Below, piece by piece: positions 8,325 to 16,032 of a DNA stretch of 64,000 bases (its first letter is position 1; the number at the start of each line of letters is the position of its first letter). A program made the position numbers and the translations under genes. The stretch spans positions 2,480,001 through 2,544,000 of the forward strand of contig NZ_CP126256.1 in assembly GCF_003234265.2 (NCBI RefSeq), read 5' to 3'. Origin of the DNA: Curtobacterium sp. MCSS17_015. GTDB taxonomy: Bacteria; Actinomycetota; Actinomycetes; Actinomycetales; Microbacteriaceae. The notes below the pieces were generated by a model. It searched no databases, was not told the DNA's origin, and saw only the letters and a list, made by a program, of their open reading frames with translations.

Positions 8325-8992
8325 ACCGAGCGGCGCCCCTGGCGCGCACCAGCCGCCGCCGCCACGGCTTCGGCGATGATCGTCGTGAGCGCAGCACTCC
8401 CGTCGGGGTCCCGGAGGAGCGCAGCCGGCACCATCCAGCTCCCGCCGACGGCAGCGACGTTCGCGAGCCGGAGGTAGTCGCGCAGGTTCGCGAGCCCGAC
8501 GCCTCCGGTGGGCACGAACCGCACGTCCGGGAACGGCCCCGCGAAGGCTGCCACGGCCGCGGCGCCGCCGCTGGCCTCGGCTGGGAAGAACTTCACGACG
8601 CGGTAGCCCTCGTCGCGGACGCGCATCACCTCGGTGGCCGTGACCGCTCCGGGCAGCAGCGGGATCCCGGTCCGAGCGGCGGCGCGGAAGAGTCCGGGCG
8701 CGTGGCCCGGCGAGACGACGTAGGTCGCTCCGGCTTCGGCCGCAGCATCGAACTGCGCCTCGTCGAGCACGGTACCGGCACCCACCACGAGTCGCGGCTC
8801 CTCGGCGAGGCGCCGGACCGCGGCCAGCGCCCCGGGGGTCCGGAGTGTCACCTCGGCGACCGGGAGTCCCCCGTCGAGCAGTGCACGGCCGAGCCGCTCG
8901 GCGTCTGCGACACCGTCGATCACCACCACCGGGACGATCCCCGCCTCCACCGCGCGGTCGAGCGCCGACGTCGGTTCTTGCTCCTGCCTCAC
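8321..8992 (-). CDS. KDPG/KHG aldolase family protein (Eda-like)
   Basis: This 223-aa class-I aldolase should split a 2-keto-3-deoxy-6-phosphogluconate-like compound into pyruvate plus an aldehyde phosphate. Visible motifs are the catalytic Glu region EVTLRTPGAL, GAGTVLDE, the Schiff-base lysine in VVKFFPAEASGG and the phosphate site PTGGVGLANL. GTG 8992 is chosen because GGAGGT lies 6 nt upstream; a TTG 36 nt further up would place the start inside the operator. The gene has its own operator at 9008-9028. With the RpiR regulator next to it, the arrangement resembles HexR/eda pairs, in which the aldolase substrate is the effector. Confidence 0.9.
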   Translation of the reverse strand: MRQEQEPTSALDRAVEAGIVPVVVIDGVADAERLGRALLDGGLPVAEVTLRTPGALAAVRRLAEEPRLVVGAGTVLDEAQFDAAAEAGATYVVSPGHAPGLFRAAARTGIPLLPGAVTATEVMRVRDEGYRVVKFFPAEASGGAAAVAAFAGPFPDVRFVPTGGVGLANLRDYLRLANVAAVGGSWMVPAALLRDPDGSAALTTIIAEAVAAAAGARQGRRSV

Positions 8993-9007
8993 TGCAGCAC
9001 CTCCAGG

Positions 9008-9028
9008 TTGTGTAGTCAGACTACACAA
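9008..9028. promoter_or_regulatory. Best-conserved RpiR-type operator, upstream of the aldolase gene
   Basis: A perfect 9-3-9 palindrome, TTGTGTAGT-CAG-ACTACACAA, sits 15 bp before the aldolase start codon and just upstream of its Shine-Dalgarno. RpiR-family regulators such as HexR are known to bind 6-3-6 palindromes of the TGTAnT type. A binder encoded at 9093-9956 is the obvious candidate. This is the strongest of the related sites in the locus. Confidence 0.75.
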
Positions 9029-9083
9029 CTAGGCGTGCCGGCGGAGACATGAGGTAAGGACCAGCCCCGAAGGGGCCCTTTTC

Positions 9084-9096
9084 GTAGTCTCGCTAC
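9084..9096. promoter_or_regulatory. Weaker RpiR-type operator between rpiR-like and aldolase genes
   Basis: GTAGT-CTC-GCTAC, a 5-3-5 repeat with one mismatch, overlaps the last codons of the RpiR gene and lies about 60 bp upstream of the main operator of the aldolase gene. Two helically spaced sites could allow looping by a tetrameric SIS-domain regulator. This is an inference from spacing only. Confidence 0.5.
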
Positions 9097-9956
9097 TCGC
9101 CTGTTCGGCGGAATCGGGCCAGCCCCTCCTTCATCAGCGACAGCTGCTCGAGGTGTTGCTCACCCCGCCGCAGGGCGACCGCAGTCGCCAGGAGGTCGAT
9201 GAGGACGAGTCCTGCGATCCGGCTGGCCGTCGGCGTGAAGGTGTCGGTGTCCTCGATCGTCTTGACCACGAGCGGGATGTCGGCGTGGGCGAGGACCGGG
9301 GTCTCGTCCCCGGACACCGCGATCACGGTCGAACCGTTCGCCCGTGCTGTCCGTGCCACCTCGATCACCGACTGCGTGTGCCCGATGTTCGAGATGACGA
9401 GCGTGATCGTTCCGGGACGCGCCATCATCGCGGCCATGTACTGCTGATGCGGGTCGGGCTGCGCGGAGCACGGGATGCCGAACAAGGGCGCTTTCTGCTC
9501 CGCGTCCAGGGCGATCAACGCCGATGCCCCGAGACCGACCAGGTTCATCGAGGACGCGCCGAGGATCGCTTCGACCGCCTGCTCGACCCGGTCCGGGTCG
9601 AGCAGGCGTCGCGCGCGGTCGAGCGAACTGATGGTGTGGTCGAACACCTTCGTCGCGATGTCCGGCACGGTGTCATCGCGGCCGATCCCGGACAGCGTCG
9701 CCGGGATCCCGAGCGCCAGGCTCTGCGCCAGCACGATCTTGAACTGTTGGAACCCGCTGTACCCGAGCCCCGTGCAGAACCGCATCACGGTCGGTTCGCT
9801 GACACCGGCCGCCTCGGCGACTGCTGCCATCGTCGCGTCCACCACGAACGTGGGGTTCTCGGCGACGAGTTCAGCGACCTTGCGCTCGGAAGCCCGGAGA
9901 CTCCCCCTGGCATCGGTCAGGCGCTCCAACAGCGTGGGGTTGTGTTCGACCACCAT
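9093..9956 (-). CDS. RpiR/HexR-family transcriptional regulator (HTH_6 + SIS)
   Basis: This 287-aa regulator has an N-terminal HTH_6 domain (about residues 8-80, recognition helix around VSEPTVMRFCTGLGYSGF) and a C-terminal SIS sugar-phosphate-binding domain (about 125-260, with NLVGLGASALIALDAEQK and TLVISNIGHTQSVIEVARTA). SIS domains bind phosphorylated sugars such as KDPG, glucosamine-6-P or ribose-5-P. GAGGAG precedes ATG 9956. It is the last gene of the cupin/shikimate-DH/hydroxyacid-DH unit and adjoins the aldolase, so it probably controls the whole 2207-13566 locus through the repeated TGTAGT-N3-ACTACA sites. Confidence 0.92.
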   Translation of the reverse strand: MVVEHNPTLLERLTDARGSLRASERKVAELVAENPTFVVDATMAAVAEAAGVSEPTVMRFCTGLGYSGFQQFKIVLAQSLALGIPATLSGIGRDDTVPDIATKVFDHTISSLDRARRLLDPDRVEQAVEAILGASSMNLVGLGASALIALDAEQKAPLFGIPCSAQPDPHQQYMAAMMARPGTITLVISNIGHTQSVIEVARTARANGSTVIAVSGDETPVLAHADIPLVVKTIEDTDTFTPTASRIAGLVLIDLLATAVALRRGEQHLEQLSLMKEGLARFRRTGE

Positions 9957-9983
9957 GACCGCTCCTCTTCGTTCGTCCCGAGG

Positions 9984-10901
9984 TCAGTGCTCCAGGCTAG
10001 CGACGAGGTTCGACACGGCGAGAGCGGACGCCCGTCGGGTGCTCGCCTCGGTGTACCCGCCGAGGTGGGGCGACATCACTGTACGGGCGTGGCGGAGCAG
10101 GGGGGTGAGCAACGGCGGTTCCTCGTCGAACGCGTCCACCGCGTACGTGTCCAGCGCACCGCTCTCCAACGCCGCGAGCACGGCCTCCTGGTCGACCAGG
10201 GCCGCCCGCGCCGTGTTGACGAGCACAGCACCGGGTCGCATCACCCTGAGCTGGTCGGCGCCCACCACCGGGCTCCCGTCCGACGACGGAGGCGCGTGCA
10301 GGCTCACGACGTCCGCGTCGGCGAACACCTCGGCGGCGGAGACGGACCGGACCCCCTCGACCGTCGCGAACGGGTCGTGCGCGACGACGTCGGCTCCCAT
10401 CGCCGCGAAGGTCTGCGCCACGATCCTGCCGATGGCTCCGAAGCCGAGCACGCCGATCCGGAGGTCCGGGACCTCCCGCCCGAGCCTCCGTTCCCAGCGC
10501 CCGTCGTGCATCGCCGCGTCCGCCGTGGACAGGCCGCGGAGTGCGTTGAGGACGTGCGCGACGGCGAGTTCCGCGACCCCCCGCGAGTTCGCGCCGCGGG
10601 CCAGGAGGACCTGGACCCCGTGTCGCTCGGCCGCGGCGGCATCGACGCCGTCGGCGCCCACACCGTTGCGGCTGATCGCCCGGAGTGCGTCGGCGTGCTC
10701 GAACACGCGGGCTCCGATGTGTTCGACGCCCGCGATCCAGCCGTCCACGCCGCGGACCAGCCGGCACAGCTGGTCCTCGTCCGGGAGCTGCCCCGCCGGA
10801 CCCGACACGATCTCCCAGCCGCGCTCGACCATCGGCCGCAGCTCGGGGAGTTCCTGCGGCGGCGTCCGTGTCATCGACCGTGGGGTCACCAGGATGCGCA
10901 C
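9984..10901 (-). CDS. D-isomer-specific 2-hydroxyacid dehydrogenase (PGDH-like)
   Basis: This 305-aa NAD-dependent dehydrogenase interconverts a 2-hydroxyacid and a 2-ketoacid. It shows the Rossmann motif GVLGFGAIGR, the substrate Arg region VNTARAALVD, the Asp/Glu of VDAFDEEPP and the catalytic His in SPHLGGYTEAS. It lacks the C-terminal regulatory domain of SerA-type phosphoglycerate dehydrogenases, so it is more likely catabolic. GTG 10901 follows GAGGAGCTGAC and starts 1 bp after the stop of the upstream gene. In this locus it could act on an aldonate- or keto-acid-type intermediate. The substrate is unknown. Confidence 0.88.
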   Translation of the reverse strand: MRILVTPRSMTRTPPQELPELRPMVERGWEIVSGPAGQLPDEDQLCRLVRGVDGWIAGVEHIGARVFEHADALRAISRNGVGADGVDAAAAERHGVQVLLARGANSRGVAELAVAHVLNALRGLSTADAAMHDGRWERRLGREVPDLRIGVLGFGAIGRIVAQTFAAMGADVVAHDPFATVEGVRSVSAAEVFADADVVSLHAPPSSDGSPVVGADQLRVMRPGAVLVNTARAALVDQEAVLAALESGALDTYAVDAFDEEPPLLTPLLRHARTVMSPHLGGYTEASTRRASALAVSNLVASLEH

Positions 10902-10902
10902 G

Positions 10903-11883
10903 TCAGCTCCTCGTCGAGGCGGCCAGGTCGGACAGTCGGTCGAACCCCGGGCCGCTGGTCGGGATGGTGACGTCGAAGACCTCGGCGATGACCTGCGTCC
11001 AGCCGTGTACGAAGTACGTCCAACCGTCCTCCACGTGCAGCCCACGCGCCACCGCCTGCGCTCGCGCCTGGTCGAGGAAGACCAGGTCGCCTCGGTAGTT
11101 GAGGTCCCACACCAGCGCCCCCTCGGGGAACGACGCGTCGGCACTGAGCGGGGACCCCGGAGCGTCCTTGCCCAGCCCGGTCGCGTTGATGACGACACTG
11201 CCTGCCGGAGCAGCGGCGAGCACCGCGTCGTTGACCGACAGGTCGTCGGCGCGCTCGGTGTGGAGCACGACCTGCGCTCCGGACGCGTCGTGCACTGCGC
11301 GGAGCGCCTCGAGGCGTTGGTCGTCGCGGTTGGTCACGACGACGCGGCTCGGGACGTCGGCACCACGACCGGTGCGTGTCAGGTACCAGTCGATGGCGAT
11401 GGCGGACCCGCCTGCGCCGAAGACGACGAGTTCGGCGCCGGTGGTCGCGAAGTGCCCGGGCGGTACGAACGCGTCGAGTGCCAGCCCGGAGGAGATCGGG
11501 TCCTTCGCGTGGGCGACGAGACGCCCGTCCCGCTTCGAGATCGAGCTCACCTCGTGCATGAGCTCGGCGAGGGGGTCGACCTCGTCGAAGACGTCGGCGG
11601 CGGCTCGGAAGAGGTCGAGTTTGTGTGTGGTCACGAGCGCACCGAGGCTGAGCGGGTCCTGCTTGACGAACTCCACGACGCGTCGGTAGTCCGCCGCTGG
11701 AGCGTGCACCGGTAGGTCGATGCCCGTCAGGACGACGTCTCCGAGACCGAGTTCGGCGGCCCAGAGCGGGAACACCCGCCGGATCGACGAGCCACCGGTG
11801 GTGACCCCGATGAAGTAGAACGTGGGGACCGTCGCCGGGCTGAGGTCGGCAGCGGTGAACGTCTGATCGCGGGCGGCGCTCAT
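10903..11883 (-). CDS. Shikimate dehydrogenase-like NAD(P)-binding protein in a catabolic operon
   Basis: The 326-aa protein has the two-domain layout of shikimate/quinate dehydrogenases: an N-terminal substrate domain with GALVTTHKLDLF (equivalent to the NVTxPxK motif with the key Lys), then a Rossmann segment ELVVFGAGGSAIAI and the C-terminal NATGLGKDAPGSPL block. The usual SxS shikimate-carboxylate motif is replaced by VTTGGSSI. It is flanked by a cupin isomerase and a 2-hydroxyacid dehydrogenase, not aro genes, and its ATG overlaps the cupin stop (ATGA). It probably oxidises a hydroxylated ring or a sugar-derived compound rather than serving aromatic amino-acid synthesis. Confidence 0.78.
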   Translation of the reverse strand: MSAARDQTFTAADLSPATVPTFYFIGVTTGGSSIRRVFPLWAAELGLGDVVLTGIDLPVHAPAADYRRVVEFVKQDPLSLGALVTTHKLDLFRAAADVFDEVDPLAELMHEVSSISKRDGRLVAHAKDPISSGLALDAFVPPGHFATTGAELVVFGAGGSAIAIDWYLTRTGRGADVPSRVVVTNRDDQRLEALRAVHDASGAQVVLHTERADDLSVNDAVLAAAPAGSVVINATGLGKDAPGSPLSADASFPEGALVWDLNYRGDLVFLDQARAQAVARGLHVEDGWTYFVHGWTQVIAEVFDVTIPTSGPGFDRLSDLAASTRS

Positions 11884-12500
11884 CCGAGCACCCGCTCGCG
11901 GTAGCCGACGTGGTCCGGGTTCGGTCGGGCGATCCAACCCCGGTCCGGCCCGGCGACGACGAGGGACTTCATGCCGCCGGCTTCCTGGATGATGCCGTAG
12001 TCCTGCCCGGCGTCTGCTGCGTAGCAGAACACGGTCACGAAGGGCACGTCACCGACGTTCACGCTCCGATGAGCCCAGTGCCCGGGGACGTTCACGGCAC
12101 GGCCGGGAGTGAGCTCGATGGTCTCGGAACGACCATCCACGGTCTCCAACAGCATCACGCCGGTCCCCGCCACGCAGTGGTAGAGCTCGGCACGGTCCGC
12201 CTGCGCGTGCAGGTGCCCTCGGGTGAGGGCGAACTCGTCGCCGACCAGTCCGGGGAGCACCGTGCTCGTCCCGACGATCAGCGCTCCTGGTCCGTCCTGG
12301 TACTTCTGTTCGTTCACCGAGTAGACGACCGTGTCGGCGCCCAGCCGTTCGACCTCCGCTCGCCACGCGTCCTCGTCGCGGTACACCCCCGCCATGTCGC
12401 CGATGGTCTTCTCGTACCGGCGCGTCGCACCGTCGAGCCCTCCATCAGAGCTGATCGTCAACACGGTCGGCTGGTCGACGTCCTGTTCTCCACGCGTCAT
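11880..12500 (-). CDS. Cupin-type phosphoglucose isomerase family protein (PF06560-like)
   Basis: This 206-aa single-domain cupin resembles the metal-dependent phosphoglucose isomerases first known from archaea. The metal ligands are visible in TRGHLHAQADRAELYHCVAG (two His, one Glu), with a further His in PGHWAHRSVN. The family isomerises glucose-6-P/fructose-6-P or related aldose/ketose phosphates. ATG 12500 has GGAGGA 8 nt upstream; an upstream TTG would overlap the operator. It is the first gene of a four-gene unit with the shikimate-DH-like, hydroxyacid-DH and RpiR genes. Here it probably isomerises the pathway's own sugar phosphate. Confidence 0.82.
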   Translation of the reverse strand: MTRGEQDVDQPTVLTISSDGGLDGATRRYEKTIGDMAGVYRDEDAWRAEVERLGADTVVYSVNEQKYQDGPGALIVGTSTVLPGLVGDEFALTRGHLHAQADRAELYHCVAGTGVMLLETVDGRSETIELTPGRAVNVPGHWAHRSVNVGDVPFVTVFCYAADAGQDYGIIQEAGGMKSLVVAGPDRGWIARPNPDHVGYRERVLG

Positions 12501-12518
12501 GCGCTCCTCCTCGACTGA

Positions 12519-12533
12519 TGTAGTCAAACTACA
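12519..12533. promoter_or_regulatory. RpiR-type operator in the divergent cupin/phosphotriesterase promoter
   Basis: TGTAGT-CAA-ACTACA is a perfect 6-3-6 palindrome located 19 bp before the cupin start codon. It lies between divergently transcribed genes, so one bound dimer could affect both. Confidence 0.72.
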
Positions 12534-12588
12534 GGCTTCCGCCCTGTCGAGCGAGCTTCATCGTCAGATGGCGAGACGGCAGCCCTCG

Positions 12589-12606
12589 TTGTGTAGTTTG
12601 ACGAAC
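12589..12606 (+). promoter_or_regulatory. Half operator abutting the phosphotriesterase-family start codon
   Basis: TTGTGTAGT, one arm of the operator, runs directly into the ATG at 12607 with only a degenerate second arm (ACGAACA). It contains TAGTTT, a possible -10 box about 7 nt before the start. No Shine-Dalgarno is present, which would fit a leaderless mRNA. Confidence 0.45.
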
Positions 12607-13566
12607 ATGAGCGAGAACAGGACCATCCGCACGGTGACCGGTGATCGACCCGGGGAGTCCCTCGGCGCGTTCGACTACCACGAACACCTGTTCCAGACCA
12701 CGCCTCTCCTGGCCGGGGACGAACTCGCCGACGAGGACCTGTCCGGACGGGAAGCAGCGTCGCTCCACACCGCAGGCATCGGTTGGATGGTCGAGGCGAC
12801 GCCCACCGGGCTGGGCGCCGACCCCGGCGCCGTCGCGCGGATCAGCGCGCGCACCGGGTTGGTCGTCGTCCACACCACCGGCGCCCACCACGGCGGGCAC
12901 TACGCACCGGGTCACCCCCTGACCAGACGCAGCACGACGGAGCTCACTTCGCGCTTCGTCGAGGACGTCGTCTCGGGTTTCCGTCGGCCCGACGGGGCAC
13001 CGGTCACCGATCCCGAGGGAGCCCCCGTGCGGGCGGGACTCGTCAAGGCCGGCATCCGCTACTGGTCGATCGGGACCTTCGAACGCCGTGTCCTGGACGC
13101 GGCTGCAGCGACCGCCGTGGCGACGGGTTGCGCGCTCATGGTGCATCTCGACCACGGTTCCGCCACCCACGAGGTCCTCGACCTGCTGGACGGGCAGGGC
13201 GTCCGACCGGACCGCGTGGTGCTGGCCCACGTCGACCGGAACCTCGACCCCGGTCTGCACGCGTCGCTCGTCGAACGCGGGGCGTACCTCGGGTACGACG
13301 GGATGGCACGACACCGCGAGGCTCCCGACTCGGCGATCCTCGAGTGCCTCGCCACGGTCGTCGACGCAGTCGGCTCGGAGCGTCTGGTGGTCGGTGGAGA
13401 CGTCGCACGGTCGAGTCGGTACCGCGCCTACGGCGGCCTGCCCGGGCTGGACTACCTGCCGACACGGTTCATGCCGAGGCTGGGGCAGGTGTTGTCCGCT
13501 GCTGACGTCGAACGGATCACGGAGCAGAACGGCCGGGAGCTGCTGGGCCTCCGTCCGCCCTCCTGA
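12607..13566 (+). CDS. Phosphotriesterase-family (PTE/PHP) metal-dependent hydrolase, likely lactonase
   Basis: This 319-aa TIM-barrel enzyme of the amidohydrolase superfamily uses a binuclear metal centre. The ligands appear as HEHLF near residue 27, the bridging Lys in RAGLVKAGIRYW, the His residues in MVHLDHG and VLAHVDRN, and the final Asp in VVGGDVARSS. Bacterial relatives outside the pesticide-degrading PTEs are lactonases for sugar lactones or homoserine lactones. It is transcribed away from the RpiR-controlled operon but carries a half operator at its promoter, so a sugar-lactone substrate made by the SDR is a reasonable guess. Organophosphates are not implied. Confidence 0.85.
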   Translation: MSENRTIRTVTGDRPGESLGAFDYHEHLFQTTPLLAGDELADEDLSGREAASLHTAGIGWMVEATPTGLGADPGAVARISARTGLVVVHTTGAHHGGHYAPGHPLTRRSTTELTSRFVEDVVSGFRRPDGAPVTDPEGAPVRAGLVKAGIRYWSIGTFERRVLDAAAATAVATGCALMVHLDHGSATHEVLDLLDGQGVRPDRVVLAHVDRNLDPGLHASLVERGAYLGYDGMARHREAPDSAILECLATVVDAVGSERLVVGGDVARSSRYRAYGGLPGLDYLPTRFMPRLGQVLSAADVERITEQNGRELLGLRPPS

Positions 13567-13578
13567 GACGTCGCGTCC

Positions 13579-14193
13579 TCAGGACGAGGAACGAGGCAAC
13601 GGCCGGTCCTGGTCGTTCCCGTCCCAGAGGTCGCCGCACTCCACCGGCTGCGCCCGGGCCGCTCGCAGCCAGGGTCCCGCGCCACGGTCGTTCCCCCGCG
13701 CCGCGGCCAGCGCCGCCCCGAGTGCCGCCCAGTGACCGCGGCCGATGAGCACGGGATGCCCGGGTCGACCGGCGTGCACGGCCCGCCGGAGCGCCGTGGT
13801 CCCGGTGCCGGATCCGAGCATCCGCCGGACCGCCACCGCCGGCAGCCCGGGCAGGTCGACGAGGGTCACGAGGACCGCTGTCGCGTGCGCGTCGTCCGAC
13901 GCGACCGCCAGGCCCGTCAGCAGCGAGGCGGACGGGCCGCGCTCCCACTCGTCGGCGACCACAGCGCGGACCGCCGGCCGGTCCGGGACGAGGGCACGGG
14001 CCTCCCGACCGGAGGCACCGAGGACGACGACGACCGCGTCGCAGCCGCCGTCGAGCAGCGCGGTGACCGCCAGGTCGACCCAGGGTCGCCCGTCCACGCG
14101 ACGCACCAGCGCCTTCGGACGCCCCATGCGGGTGCCCCCGCCGGCCGCCAGGACGACACCGACCACCCGGCCGGGCCCCGCGTCGGCGGTCAT
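13579..14193 (-). CDS. MocA-like molybdenum cofactor nucleotidyltransferase
   Basis: This 204-aa NTP-transferase begins with VVLAAGGGTRMGRPKAL, the nucleotide-binding loop of MobA/MocA proteins, and has a metal-binding LVTLVDLPG segment near residue 110. MocA-type enzymes add CMP to molybdopterin to give the MCD cofactor used by xanthine-dehydrogenase-type enzymes. That fits the neighbouring purine genes and the Mo-hydroxylase at 17046-19841. It follows the uricase gene by 9 bp on the same strand and converges with the phosphotriesterase gene. Confidence 0.85.
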   Translation of the reverse strand: MTADAGPGRVVGVVLAAGGGTRMGRPKALVRRVDGRPWVDLAVTALLDGGCDAVVVVLGASGREARALVPDRPAVRAVVADEWERGPSASLLTGLAVASDDAHATAVLVTLVDLPGLPAVAVRRMLGSGTGTTALRRAVHAGRPGHPVLIGRGHWAALGAALAAARGNDRGAGPWLRAARAQPVECGDLWDGNDQDRPLPRSSS

Positions 14194-14202
14194 GCCCGGC
14201 GG

Positions 14203-15159
14203 TCAGACGAACCCGGGCACCGCGAGCCACGCGGCGGGCGCCTCGGCGACCCCGTCCCGGACCACCGAGCCGGAGATGAGGCCGTACGGACGGTCGGCGG
14301 CGTGGAAGACCTCGCCGGGGTTGTCGAGCCCGAACGGCTCGAGGTCGACGAGGAAGTGGTGCTTGTTCGGCATCGAGAAGCGCACCTCGGCGATCTCCGG
14401 GAAGGCCTCGATCGCCGCCCGGCCCATCGCGAACAGCGTCTGCTGCAGCGCCAACGAGTGGAGGTCCGCGAAGGTCGCGAGCATCCGGTCGAGCACCCCC
14501 GCGTAGACGGCGTCGTGGTCGATGCCCGCCTCGACCGCGTCGGGCAGGTACCGCCAGCGCGCCGTCACCGCGGTCGCGAGGATGCGGTCGTCGGTCTCGG
14601 CGAGCGTCGTGTAGCCGTCGCGCGGGAAGCCGTGGAACTCGCTGCCGGTCGACTTGAGCACCGTCAGGTCAGTGACGCCCGCGATCACGTGCACGTCGTC
14701 GCCGTCGATCTGGACCACCGCGGTCCGGGTGCCGGCGCCCGCACGGACGAAGGCGTGGTCGTGCTCCCGGCCGTCGACCGTGATGCGCTCCCACGTGTGC
14801 TGCTCGGCGGAGAGCGTCGCCCCGTCGTACCAGTCGAACGCGGTGGTGAAGTGCCGGCCGAGGCGGAGCAGGAACTCCTCCGGACTGTGCACCCCGTGTT
14901 CCCGCGCGAAGGCGTACACGGTGTTCTTCTGCGTGTCGGTGGCGACGACCTTCGCGTTGTCGCCGACCGTGTACGAGTCGGCGAGCGCCGTCCCCCGCAG
15001 CTGGGTCGTGACGGTGAGGTCCTCGATCTCGTGCCGGTCGGTGTCGCGGGTGACCCGGACCAGGCGGACCTCGGCCTTGCCGTACTGGTTCGCGCCGAGG
15101 TGCACGGTCGTGGGGACGGACGTGCTGGTGTCGGCGCCGGTCGTGGTGGTGTCGGTCAT
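14203..15159 (-). CDS. pucL: Urate oxidase (uricase)
   Basis: This cofactor-free oxidase converts urate to 5-hydroxyisourate with O2. The 318-aa protein shows the uricase motifs NQYGKAEVRLVRV (catalytic Lys region), the Thr in KNTVYAFAREHG and the C-terminal SMPNKHHFLVDL. Length and motifs match stand-alone bacterial uricases. ATG 15159 follows GGGAG. It is co-transcribed with HIU hydrolase and OHCU decarboxylase, which process its unstable product to S-allantoin. Confidence 0.95.
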   Translation of the reverse strand: MTDTTTTGADTSTSVPTTVHLGANQYGKAEVRLVRVTRDTDRHEIEDLTVTTQLRGTALADSYTVGDNAKVVATDTQKNTVYAFAREHGVHSPEEFLLRLGRHFTTAFDWYDGATLSAEQHTWERITVDGREHDHAFVRAGAGTRTAVVQIDGDDVHVIAGVTDLTVLKSTGSEFHGFPRDGYTTLAETDDRILATAVTARWRYLPDAVEAGIDHDAVYAGVLDRMLATFADLHSLALQQTLFAMGRAAIEAFPEIAEVRFSMPNKHHFLVDLEPFGLDNPGEVFHAADRPYGLISGSVVRDGVAEAPAAWLAVPGFV

Positions 15160-15167
15160 GGTCGGGG

Positions 15168-15494
15168 TCAGCTCCCTCGGTAGGTGGAGTGTGCGAACGG
15201 ACTGAGGAGCAGGGGGACGTGCAGGTGCCCGGGGTCGTCCGGCACCGTGAGCACGACGACCACCCGGGGGTGGAACGCCGGCAGGCCGAGCCCGGCCCAG
15301 TACGCGCCGGTGGCGAACGTCAGCGTCCACTCCCCCGGTGCCAGGCGGTCCGGGCCGAGCGCGCCGACGCGTCCGTCCGGGTCGGTGGTGCCCGAGGCGA
15401 CGAGCGTCCCCTCGGCGTCGACGAGCGTGATGTCGATGCCCGCGGCCGGCCGACCGTGCGTGGTGTCGAGCACGTGGGTGGTCAGGTGGCTCAT
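15168..15494 (-). CDS. pucM: 5-hydroxyisourate hydrolase (transthyretin-like)
   Basis: This 108-aa enzyme hydrolyses 5-hydroxyisourate to OHCU. The N-terminal LTTHVLDTTHGRPAAG holds the catalytic His, and the protein ends in the family's signature tetrapeptide YRGS. Its ATG overlaps the stop of the OHCU decarboxylase gene (ATGA), and the uricase gene starts 8 bp downstream, so the three enzymes are made together. Confidence 0.95.
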   Translation of the reverse strand: MSHLTTHVLDTTHGRPAAGIDITLVDAEGTLVASGTTDPDGRVGALGPDRLAPGEWTLTFATGAYWAGLGLPAFHPRVVVVLTVPDDPGHLHVPLLLSPFAHSTYRGS

Positions 15495-16009
15495 GCGACG
15501 CTCCTGGCGAGTCGGAGGAGGGCGATCTCCCGCAGCTGGTCGGCGACCTCGGTGCGCTCGGTGGCGTCGTCGTTGCCGAGCCGTCGGCGGAGCTCGGCGA
15601 GGACCTGGTCCGCGGTCCGACCGGCGGCTCGGACCAGGAACACCCGGTCGAACCGCGCTTCGTAGTCCGCGTTCCCCTGCCGGAGCGCCGCGGCGGTGAC
15701 CCCGTCGGTGTCGGCCGACGCGGCCTGCTCGAGTCGTGAGGCTGCTGCCGCGGCACCGTCGCCCACGGGCCGCTCGCCGATCCGCGGGTGCTCGGCGAGC
15801 GCGGCCTCGACCTCGGCGTCGGTCCAGGTGCGGGCGAGCCGGTCCGCCGCGGCGGTGAGGGCGCCGACGGTGCCGAAGGGGCGACCGGCGAGCACGGCGT
15901 CGACCCACCGGGGTACGGCGGCCCAGGACGTCACGAGTGCACGGGCATCGTCGACGTCGAATCGGTCGAAGGCGTCGACCCCGACGGTGGTGGACGGCAG
16001 AACGGTCAT
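15491..16009 (-). CDS. 2-oxo-4-hydroxy-4-carboxy-5-ureidoimidazoline (OHCU) decarboxylase
   Basis: The 172-aa protein decarboxylates OHCU stereospecifically to S-allantoin, the third step of urate degradation. It has the family motifs RPFGTVGAL, the catalytic AEHPRIGERPVG and NADYEARFDRVFLVRAAG. It is the first gene of the minus-strand urate operon. ATG 16009 is taken because the protein then begins with a normal family N-terminus; the ribosome-binding site is weak. Allantoinase and later enzymes are not in this window. Confidence 0.92.
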   Translation of the reverse strand: MTVLPSTTVGVDAFDRFDVDDARALVTSWAAVPRWVDAVLAGRPFGTVGALTAAADRLARTWTDAEVEAALAEHPRIGERPVGDGAAAAASRLEQAASADTDGVTAAALRQGNADYEARFDRVFLVRAAGRTADQVLAELRRRLGNDDATERTEVADQLREIALLRLARSVA

Positions 16010-16032
16010 GTCCCGGAGGATGGCACCCCTGT

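Noticed and set aside
13732..15183. A 483-codon plus-strand frame over MocA and uricase
   Set aside because: Uricase motifs on the other strand are unambiguous; this frame has no recognisable domain.
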